Assembly (NCBI RefSeq): GCF_029784135.1 | Contig: NC_073745.1 | Span: 242,881,624-242,945,623, forward strand | Origin: Toxorhynchites rutilus septentrionalis | Lineage: Eukaryota; Arthropoda; Insecta; Diptera; Culicidae | DNA length: 64,000 nucleotides | Direction: 5' to 3' | In this document: positions 55,902-64,000 of the stretch, in pieces | Layout of the letters: each line of letters opens with the position of its first letter | Position numbering within the stretch: the stretch's first letter is position 1 | The notes under the pieces: model-generated | Seen by the model: only the letters and a program-made list of their open reading frames with translations | What the model was told of the DNA's origin: nothing | The model's database searches: none | Position numbers and translations under genes: made by a program

Positions 55902-57021
55902 TGCCCATTGGGAACCTGAGGCAGACGTTTTCAAAATTGAAACATCACTCATCATCGAAAATCAGGCACCTACGAAGCGCAACATCCTGTCTGCAATTGC
56001 TCAATTATTCGCCCCTCTTGGATTCATTTCTCCCGTCATTGTGCAGGCAAAAATTCTCATGCAACATCTGTGGCTGCTAGCCCTGGAGTGGGATACGGAA
56101 GTTCCTCCAGAAATACATCAGCAGTGGATTCGATTCGCCGAGCAATTACCACAGCTTTCCAACTTCCGTATTGATAGATACGCTCTGATTCCCGGATGTC
56201 AACGCGCCGAATTGCATTGCTTTGCAGATGCTTCGAAGGTAGCATATGGTGCTTGCGTATACATCCGTTCTGAAACAGCAAACGGTATCGTTAAAATCAG
56301 TTTGTTGACATCGAAGTCCAAGGTGGCACCCTTGAAACCGCTCAGTATTCCAAGGTTAGAACTGTGTGCAGCTCTCATCGCTTCTCGATTATATGAGAAA
56401 ATTTCAACGGCATTAGATATAAATTTCTCTACTGTGGTATTTTGGACCGATTCCACAGTAGTATTGCAGTGGATGAAATCTCCCCCCAGATCCTGGAAAA
56501 CCTTCGTTGCAAACCGCATTTCGGAAATTCAATCCACAACTCACGGATTGCAATGGCTCCACGTAGCTGGAAAAGATAACCCCGCTGATCTCGTTTCCCG
56601 AGGAATGCCCGCAGAAGAATTAGTAGCAAGCAAACTGTGGAAATTTGGTCCTAGCTGGTTAAAAGAAAATAGATCAAGGTGGCCGGTTCAAATCCCGCAA
56701 AAAAACCAGTTACCGTCCGAGGAAATGGAGTTTAGCTCGAAAATGATCCTGACAAATCAAGTGCTCAAGTCAAAATCGTTGATCGACAGATTTTCGTCGT
56801 ACTCACTCCTACTTAGTGCAGTTGGATTCTGTTTTCGTTTTTATAACAACTCTCGCAGAAATACACAACAACGTAATGTCAGCAGCGTTTTGTCTGTCGC
56901 CGAGCTCCAGAATGCCAAGAAAGCCATCTTGAAGCTGGTTCGAGCTGAAACGTTCCCCGAAGATTTAAAGCGCCTAAAAAAGGGCAAATGGTATCAGGAA
57001 AATCCTCACTTCATTTGTTAA
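55902..57021 (+). pseudogene. Bel-Pao RT end and RNase H region
   Basis: Resumes Bel coding after the insertion (HWEPEADVFKIETSLI). Includes LFAPLGFISPVIVQAKILMQ, a Pao-family signature, and RNase H motifs ELHCFADASKVAYGA, LELCAALIASRL (catalytic Glu) and FWTDSTVVLQW (Asp). Ends prematurely at 57021 through a frameshift near 57000. Confidence 0.88.
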
Positions 57022-58264
57022 GCCCGTTCATTGATTCTGATGGTTTGATCCGCGTTGGTGGCCGGTTGCGCCTATCTGACGCGCCATATAATGTGAAACA
57101 TCAGATCGTCATTCCCGGATTTCATCATTTTACGCAACTTCTTCTGAAACACCAACATCGCAAGCTCATGCATGGTGGAATTATGGTCACACTCGCTGTG
57201 ATACGTGATTCTGGCCAATAAATGGTCGGAGAGCTGTTCGTAGTGCCATTCGAAAATGCTACGAATGCAACAGATCTAACCCGCAATCAATTCAACAACC
57301 AATTGGCCAGCTGCCAGCTGCAAGAGTGACAGCAAATGAAGCTTTTATCTGCACAGGTGTCGATTATTGTGGACCCATTTTCCTTAAACCAAGCCATCGA
57401 AAAGCTGCAGCCCGTAAGTCCTACATATGTATTTTCGTATGCTTGAGTACGAAAGCTGTTCATCTGGAATTGGCGAGCGACATGAGCACGAATGCTTTCC
57501 TGATGGCTCTAGACCGTTTTGTTTCGAGGAGAAATAGGCCGCAGCATATATATTCGGACAATGGTACGAATTTTATTGGTGCGAAAAATACCTTGCACGA
57601 AGTATATACTATGCTTAAACCAGGAGTAAACAACGAAAAGATTTCCAAGCATCTATCCGATGATAACATCCAATGGCACCTAATACCACCTCGCGCTCCT
57701 AATTTCGGTGGTCTCTGGGAGGCCGCGGTAAAAGTAGCCAAGACCCACTTGGTGCGCCAACTCGGTTCCTCACTGCTTTCTTTCGAAGAGCTAACAACCG
57801 TTTTAATCAAAATTGAAGGTAGCATGAACTTTCGCCCTCTATTACCGCTTTCGAGCGATCCCAACGATTTTTTTGTTTTAACTCCGGCACATTTCTTGGT
57901 GAGAAACATGATCCGTCCACTACCTGAAGCAGATATCCGTGATGTTCCTCTGAACCGTCTCGACCAGTACCAGAAGCTCCAGAAATATTCACAAAACTTT
58001 TGGTACCGCTGGCGGAATGAGTATTTGAAGGAGTTAAACCAACAATACAGTGCCAACCCGAAGCGCTATCAGATTACCGTTGGAGACATCGTCATCGTCA
58101 AGGATGAATCCTTTCCTCCAGCTCGTTGGCCTCTCGCCCGCGTTCTCGAAGTACATCCAGGACCTGATGGAGTGACCCGAGTTGCGACCCTTCGCATGCC
58201 CAGTGGAATCTTCAAGCGTGCAGTCTCCAAAATTTGCCCATTAGAGTGTGCAACTGAAGATTAA
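56990..58264 (+). pseudogene. Bel-Pao integrase, two frame segments
   Basis: The zinc-binding H2C2 part is in one frame to the stop at 57219 (VGGRLRLSDAPYNVKH, HHFTQLLLKHQHRKLMHGG), then the frame changes near 57212 and the rest of the domain continues in another (CYECN, then GVDYCGPIF). DDE core: Asp in VDYCG, Asp in YSDNGTNF, Glu in NFGGLWEAAVK. The C-terminal Bel-type domain (VGDIVIVKDESFPPARWPLA) ends at 58264, just before the polypurine tract. Catalytic residues are retained but the two segments are not in one frame. Confidence 0.88.
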
Positions 58265-58319
58265 TTTTCCATCTCATGTAAAGTAGTTTTGAAATTTGAT
58301 TTCAAAAGGTGGCCGGTAA

Positions 58320-58830
58320 TGTTAGAGCTGATTATGAAATCGATAAACCGTTACGAAATTGTGTGCAATTAACTTTTTCTCTCATGATCTAGTTCTCATT
58401 GACTTTCTTCAAATATAAAATGTAATACCATCTGTTCAAATTAGTCAGAGACGAATGAACTCTCAGAGTTTAAAGTCTCTCTAATTCAATACCTTCCTTC
58501 CTTCAAATTAGTCATTAAAACACAACGTAAGGAATAAAACGCACGGTATTTTCAATCGTTCCCCGAAAGTGTGAAATTCTCGAATATTCTTCGAGAATTT
58601 TTTCTATCCAATTGTGTCGTGCAGATTACGCGTACAATTAGTCTAGCGTATCAACTGTTTTCTTAGTGGAAAAGAACAGTTTTATTTCAATTCCCGTCTA
58701 ATGGGATTTTTGTTGAAGAAAACGCCATTTTTGCTGCATCCGGTTCGAAGAAAAGGTTTTCGAATCGCGTAACCCGAAGTTACCAGTTTAAACCCGTCTA
58801 CTTGTCGAAGTAAGTTCCCCGTCCCCATCA
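58320..58830 (+). repeat. Bel-Pao 3' LTR with a SINE fragment inserted
   Basis: TGTTAGAGCT ... CCCCATCA. Total 511 bp; subtracting the 54-bp insert and its 13-bp duplication leaves 444 bp, matching the 5' LTR. Confidence 0.95.
58448..58501 (+). mobile_element. 54-bp SINE 3' fragment in the Bel 3' LTR
   Basis: Flanked by a perfect 13-bp duplication TTCAAATTAGTCA (58435-58447 and 58502-58514); the 5' LTR is the empty site. Contains GAATGAACTCTCAGAGTTTA and a CCTTCCTTC tail: a severely 5'-truncated member of the non-tRNA SINE family at 19740 and 38413. Confidence 0.9.
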
Positions 58831-58968
58831 GTTACGCTTGAGTCAAAAAATTCCCAATTGCTGTGGAAAACTCATATTTCCTCCAACCCAAACGGAATAC
58901 AAACTTTCATTCGAATCAAAAATACATGTTTTTAAAATCTGCATTTTCTGGACGATTTCATTTGGAAT

Positions 58969-61018
58969 TGCACACATTGGGAATTCGCTCGCTGTAGCCA
59001 GAAGCATTTCCATCATCATGAATGCCATAAATGCGATAAAGGGTGGTAATCAGCGTGAGAGAATGAAAGGATACATGTAAATTCGCTGATTTACATCACA
59101 AGCATGCTTGCGCTCGAAATAAGCGATGATTGGGTAACGAACATGAGTATCAGATAAATAAATCGGTTTCGCTTACATCGCAGAATTGATGGCAATTGCG
59201 ATGGACACAGCCGGCTAGTATGGGCGCAAATTGTCTAATATTATCCAGAGCGTTAATTGCTTGAGTTTATCGTCAAAATCTCTTGGTGATGATGATTAAT
59301 CGTCCTTTAATCCAATTAAATAATAACGACGAGAGATGTGATTAAGTTTGCGGTTGATTCATTCGAACGAGCGCCCTGCAATGACACAATGGAGCTCTGT
59401 CGATATAAACCATTTCCTCGATAGGAAACATAAGTTGCGTATGATCCAATCAATTCCATGCAAACAAAGAACTTGTTATAAAGTCATGATAGAAGCAGAA
59501 CAGATGCTCTTCATAGGTTCTTCTAAAATGTCAAAGCCTCATGCGGTTAACCACTATTCAGATCCGACTTATATTGATGAATAAACTTTCACCCAGTAGC
59601 TAATCCAAACCGACTGTTACAGATAAACAAGCAATTGGAGAAAACAGTAATCTGGTTGAATAAATACTGCACAACAACAGTCCATGATTTGCTTGCTCTC
59701 TGACCTCGCATTTATTGGAATACACACCTAAATTCTTTTATTAAAGGTGAATGAACTGCAAAGTTTAAAGCCTCTTAAAAACAAAGAAAGAAAGAAGAAT
59801 TCTTTTGATAGGATAAAAACGTTCCATTCGGCAGAAAAAAAAACCGAAAAGCTCTGCTGTGATTTCTCAGAAAAAAAGGTGACACATAAAAATTCTCTGA
59901 ACCTCTGAATATGGCTAGCAAAAACTGGTCAAGTGACCAAGCTCTCGTTAGCTTCGGAAGCGAGAAATTGGATTCATGCTGATTTACACACAATCATCAA
60001 ATCCTTGCAACTTCATCGTCCGGAGCTTTGCCTATTTTTCATGCAAACATTTGCTCAAGTTACTGTTATGATTCTCCTTCGGTTAATGCGCCGTTCTCTT
60101 CGAGACAAGACTGTTTCGTGAGAAGCCAGAAGCCTGTGCTGTATAGAACAACAATGAGCTGGTCACCGTCTGATGGAGAAGCCAGTTTGATTCTGGTTGT
60201 GTTTTCCAATATTTCGTCTTGTTTCCAAGAACTACAAAAATGATGTCATTCGAGTAACTTTGAAAACAAAGGATTTCAATATACACATTTTTATGATTCG
60301 TTGTTCTATTTGATATGTAGATGTGTAATTATGTTAAAAAATGCGATATATTACGACACATTTATAACCCTTCGGCTACATAATTAATTGTCATTAATTG
60401 CCACCAATTATGATATGAACGAATTTCATGCCATTTCGACTGGCTAGTGGCAGCAATATCTCAGATTACAGTGAGATGTTGTGGGTACAAAGACAATGGC
60501 CATTTGAGCTACTTTGCATACTTGAAATGTTTAAAAAAAAATATTACTTTTTGAATAAAGCCACAGTTTTTTTTTTCTATATTTTTACAAACATTTCTAA
60601 CTCAAAAACTCAAAATAGATGAACAAATCTTGATCAAAGAATGAAATATAAGAAATTGTTTGAATTTGCATAAACGATATCAAAACTTTAATGATTTTTT
60701 AATTGCACTAAAAAAATTTTCTTTTAAATTGAAACTCATTTTTCTCTAAAACGTATGCCTTTCAAATTCTCAAAAGAATTATATGAATAGCCCTTACAAT
60801 TTCCTTACAATCACAAGTCATTCATACATCGGAAGATCGGCACTTTTACAAGAAAAAAGTTTTTCTAGCAACAAATTTTTCATATCTTTTTAAAAATTAC
60901 AACTTATCCTAAGGGGGTCTTCGTAGCCAGGTGGTTACGCGTTCGCTTAGTAAGCGATCGATCGTGAATTCAAAACTCAGGGCCCTCATTGACCATCTTT
61001 GTGTTGTTACAGAATAAC
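58969..61018. other. Non-coding interval
   Basis: No gene recognised. 59740-59790 contains a diverged SINE tail (GTGAATGAACTGCAAAGTTT with AAAG repeats). Short frames at 59348-59584 and 60.0-60.3 kb have no recognised family. Confidence 0.4.
60914..61000 (+). mobile_element. tRNA-like SINE head
   Basis: GTAGCCAGGTGGTTACGCG fits an A-box region and GTGAATTCAAAACTC a degenerate B-box ~35 bp downstream. No acceptor stem pairing, so not a tRNA gene. Abuts the Tc1-like TA site. Confidence 0.5.
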
Positions 61019-61020
61019 TA

Positions 61021-61912
61021 CACTCTGTCCAACTTCTATTAGATCACCCTTATTATAGTTCATTGCAACACAAACAGTTAGTATTCCAACAAGATACATT
61101 CATACATTGTAGACTACTTGGAATGAAGTATATTTAACGTCAATTTCGATCAAAAGAGTTGTTTGTTTATTCATTGTGCTTAAATATGCTATTTTCAGCT
61201 ATCTATAAGACGGTTTCAGAATTCATAAGTATGATCAATGAACAATTCAAAACGAATGACAGATTTACATGTCAACATGTCATTTCGGCTAATATCCTGG
61301 AAAATTCGTGTTGGAATACTATTTACCAAACTCTGCTGAACGGATTTCTCGATATTTTTCCATGTAGCCGAAATTGCGACCTTGAGCTCTTCAATCGTGG
61401 TGTACCGTTTTTTCTCAGTGTAGATTCTGCGTACAAGGATCCCTCTAAGATTTTCAACAGGATCCAAGTCTGGAGAGCGAGCCGGCCAGTCCAAAAAACT
61501 TAGTTTTGGTTCCTTAATCCATTGCTTAGCTTCCTTGTTGGTATGAATAGTAGCTGGAATGTGAATTTTTTGTGACGATATCCACGCAAAACGGTAGTAG
61601 AGAGGATTCCAGAACATGTATGTAATCCTTGAATGATGTTAAAGCTATTTTGAGTTTTCCGGTTGCACAGAATTCCGCCCAAACCATGCACGAGCCTCCA
61701 CCAAAATTCCTTATGTTCCTTCTTCCGTAAATGACCCCACTACCCCTTGAAACCATTAGGACCATCCTCTAAATTGATCTTTTTTTTGTCATCATGCAGT
61801 GTATGGTAGTCACCAATACCTACACACTAGAATATAAATTGAAGCATTGTTTGTTTACAGTAACACTAAGCAGCAAGATCATCATCTGGTCTTATAGAAG
61901 TTGGACAGAGTG
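61021..61912 (-). mobile_element. Tc1-like transposon, internally deleted
   Basis: TIRs CACTCTGTCCAACTTCTAT and ATAGAAGTTGGACAGAGTG next to TA (61019-61020 and 61913-61914). 892 bp, about half the usual length: the DNA-binding half of the transposase gene is gone. Confidence 0.88.
61216..61765 (-). pseudogene. Tc1-like transposase C-terminal half, frameshifted
   Basis: Visible pieces on minus: GGGSCMVWAEFCATGKLKIA in one frame, then KQWIKEPKLSFLDWPARSPD and LDPVENLRGILVRRIY in another, ending FQDISRNDMLT. The final catalytic Glu (PVEN) is present; the second catalytic Asp region is damaged around 61560-61600 and the N-terminal HTH and first Asp are deleted. Inactive. Confidence 0.85.
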
Positions 61913-62236
61913 TACGTCAACGCGCCATCATCAGCGATGGAGATCGATCCACGGTGGCTAATACTGTGTAATTTACCATTTACCATTTAATTTTAATGAG
62001 CCTAGTAAATAAACAAATGGGATAAAAAAAAACTTATCCCAATTTTGATTAAAGTCAAGATAGCAATATAGCGTGTTCGACAACGTTTTAGATCTTATTC
62101 AAATATAAGCTTTTGTCGGAGACATCAACTTTATATATTGACTCCTGAAAAAAAAACTTTACTCTTGGCATTTTTGTGTGTGAATTCTCGCGTTTGACAT
62201 GTTCTTGACATGTTTCTAAACAAAAAAAAGTTTACT

Positions 62237-62455
62237 GATGCCGGATGTTCGGGTTCGATTCCCGTTCTGGTCGGGGGAATTTTTCGTCAAAGAAATTTCC
62301 CCCGACTTGCACTGTAGTCACGCATGTTCTAGAGCTTGCCACTCAGAATGCATTCAAAGCGTGTTATTTGGCATAGAAATCTCAACTAAGTACTAATAAA
62401 AATGACGCAAGTAACACTACGTTGAAACGGGAACGTTAGTGCCATTTAAAAAGCA
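62237..62455 (+). mobile_element. Feilai-like SINE, 5'-truncated
   Basis: Begins inside the tRNA-like head (GGGTTCGATTCCCG B-box kept, A-box lost) and continues with the same body as 30593-30873 (GACTTGCACTGTAGTCACGC, CAACTAAGTACTAATAAAAA). Confidence 0.8.
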
Positions 62456-62459
62456 GAAG

Positions 62460-62985
62460 ATATCAAATTGAAGCCAATAAACTAGTCTTCTTTAAAAAAA
62501 TACTGAATTCTATGAAAAAATGATTTCGTTTCTATAATTATTGATTGTATTGGTTTTTCATAGTTTACTTGGTCTCGGGAACAAGGTCACTATAGTTTTT
62601 TATATTTTTTTCTTGAAACCTTTTACATAATACAGTAGAATTAATTTAATATGACCATGTGTCATGTTATAATGCCTGTCGTTTTTTCACCAAACGCTTT
62701 GCATGACGTCCGATTACTATGATCATAACTCGAAAACAAAAAAGTAACGCCTTCCTGAATTTTGGATTTGTTATGTAAAAACCTCAGTTTTCAAGAAAAA
62801 ATATAAAAAATATATAGCGTCCATGGTCCCGAGATCATGTAAACTATGAAAAACAAAAACAATCAATAATTACGAAAACGAATTCCGTTTTTACACAAGC
62901 ATAATATTGAAAAAATAACTAACTAATTGGCTTCAATTTGATATGTTGATCCTCGGGATCGGTTCAGTTGTTCAAAAGTTATGAA
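62460..62985. repeat. Palindromic repeat related to 12551-12845
   Basis: TCAAATTGAAGCCAATAAAC at left is inverted at right as TTGGCTTCAATTTGATATG. Further inside, TTTTTCATAGTTTACTTGGT pairs with ATCATGTAAACTATGAAAAA. No ORF. Confidence 0.6.
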
Positions 62986-63814
62986 AAGGCAGTGTCAGTG
63001 TCAGTCCTCAGGGACCGATGCGGGCTCAAATAAACTGGAGTGACAATATACTAAACAGACATACACTTTGAATAATTTTATTTCAATTTCATGCAGGTTT
63101 CCATGTTATCCCTACAAATTTCTACGAAAACTTCATTCGAATCTTGTTTGATCCGAAACAGATTTTTTTCTTCAAGACTCGAGTCGATTATATTTCTTCA
63201 AGACTTGAGTCGATTATATTTCTTTCGCGGCTTCTCCGAATTAAAATTTTGAGCCTTGTAATGCATCCCCAGGACTCACGACTTGTTCTCCCATAATTAT
63301 TGTTATCTGCTACCACGGAGATCACGTTGATAAAAGTTGGACTTTCAAGAACTCAATCCCATAATTTTCGAACAAAAACATCCATCTTCGTTTAACATGC
63401 TAGTTTGTTGATTGGAGCTTCTTAGCCCTCGCTTATATTGAGATTTTCCAGTGAAATGACTGGCATCTCGTTTCAGGATGATAGATCAACACATTGCGGA
63501 CCCCTCACGAGTTTTCACGTGTTCCGCGTTCCGTCTGTTGCGGATGGATCATGAAATAACCCGTGTTATCAAGATACACTATGTACACTTTGAACATTAT
63601 AAAAAGTATATGATTTTCGCGATTTTATCAACGAGAAAATAAATTACTATGATGATAAATCACAGTTTTATTAGGTATATATTACTTAACAAACAAAAAA
63701 TGAGTGTCAATTAGACTACCTCTTGAATAGCCGAACCCGGCTTGTTGAACTCTTGCAGCCAAAACCTTGTAAACTGGTGGGAGTTCTACAAGTTTTTCGG
63801 AAATATTTCGGAAA

Positions 63815-63969
63815 TGTCATCGTACGTTGGATTTTTTCGAAATTTTGATTTTTGACAAAATGGCGACATTTTTTGTAAAAAAATGCTTTTTTGCCTCAAA
63901 AATTGAGACATAAACATTAGCCAAAATTTTATTTTTCAAAATATCAAAAAAATCCTACGTACGATGACA
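63815..63969. mobile_element. Hairpin MITE near the right edge
   Basis: TGTCATCGTACGTTGGATTT at left and AAATCCTACGTACGATGACA at right form near-perfect inverted ends; GGAAA occurs on both outer sides as a possible duplication. 155 bp, AT-rich, no ORF. Confidence 0.7.
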
Positions 63970-64000
63970 GGAAATTTAGCGGAGAATCTGTGAAAAACTA

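Larger units (their letters stand above)
49839..58830 (+). mobile_element. Bel-Pao LTR retrotransposon, complete but defective
   Basis: Bounded by LTRs 49839-50283 and 58320-58830 and a 5-bp duplication GTTAC (49834-49838 and 58831-58835). Order: LTR, leader with three imperfect repeats (CCCGTCCCGT..), gag, aspartic protease, RT, RNase H, integrase, polypurine tract (AAAAGGTGGCCGG), LTR. Bel-Pao elements form cytoplasmic particles and integrate via the DDE integrase. Lesions: stop between gag and pol (51298), frameshift near 53011, a 2.66-kb insertion (53245-55901), frameshifts near 57000 and 57212. Confidence 0.93.
47478..58968. mobile_element. Long-inverted-arm element, invaded by SINE and Bel
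   Basis: The left arm (about 47478-48310) is the inverse of 48965-49838 plus 58836-58968: for example GATTCGAATGAAAGTTTG...CCGTTTGGGTTG pairs with CAACCCAAACGG...TTCATTCGAATC, and ATGAACATGACGG pairs with CCGTCATGTTCAT. Arms are ~830-1000 bp after subtracting insertions. Structure fits a MULE or fold-back type element. The unduplicated centre (48311-48964) contains a protein remnant. Outer ends are approximate and no TSD was found. Confidence 0.75.
61915..64000. other. Non-coding AT-rich right flank
   Basis: Contains a Feilai-like fragment, a palindromic repeat and a terminal hairpin MITE listed separately; otherwise no gene recognised. Confidence 0.4.

Overview
The window looks like repeat-rich, AT-rich nuclear DNA of a culicine, probably Aedes-like, mosquito. 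Support: a Feilai-type tRNA-derived SINE with perfect target-site duplications, an ITmD37E transposon (a family described from mosquitoes) with the exact D-D(37)E spacing, Jockey/CR1- and I-like non-LTR retrotransposons, a Bel-Pao LTR retrotransposon, Tc1/Tc3/mariner elements and many MITEs. I find no intact host protein-coding gene, no rRNA or functional tRNA gene and no CRISPR. Almost everything recognisable is mobile, often nested, plus broken copies of histone genes.

Layout. 1-2295: 5' part of a minus-strand non-LTR element (ORF1 plus the start of ORF2). 4.1-8.4 kb: plus-strand non-LTR element split by a 1.36-kb solo-LTR-like insertion. 9.5-11.1 kb: Tc3-like element with doubled TIRs. 13.5-14.8 kb: broken mariner-like element. 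16.6-24 kb: a row of related elements with quasi-palindromic ends (TTGACGTAGGAYTACG), three of which hold histone H4 or H2A fragments, CCAAT-type promoter sequence and, in two, the histone 3' stem-loop. 30.4-30.9 kb: a MITE and a Feilai SINE. 31.4-37.1 kb: a giant inverted duplication (arms about 2.7-2.85 kb) around (TA)n, carrying one intact and one deleted ITmD37E copy. 37.8-45.9 kb: three more palindrome-ended elements, with a broken mariner between the first two. 47.5-59.0 kb: an element with long inverted arms, invaded by a SINE and then by a complete Bel-Pao element (49839-58830), itself invaded by a non-LTR element and a 54-bp SINE fragment. 61.0-61.9 kb: internally deleted Tc1-like element. 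The rest is non-coding AT-rich DNA with MITEs.

Best candidate for something undescribed: the palindrome-ended family. At least 16 termini are visible, always left TTGACG... and right ...CGTCAA, enclosing diverse cargo (histone promoter plus H4/H2A 5' coding sequence plus 3' stem-loop in some, ~95-bp satellite units in others). It behaves like a dispersed, non-autonomous cassette family that captured, or grew out of, histone gene units. Next are the giant palindrome and a short non-tRNA SINE family with clean TSDs.

The only long open frames are the non-LTR ORF1 (347-1912), the 315-codon ITmD37E transposase (32086-33033) and parts of the Bel polyprotein. No coordinated host pathway is encoded. 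Functional relations are those of transposons: autonomous versus deleted ITmD37E, nested insertions giving relative ages, and possible small-RNA output from antisense histone fragments.
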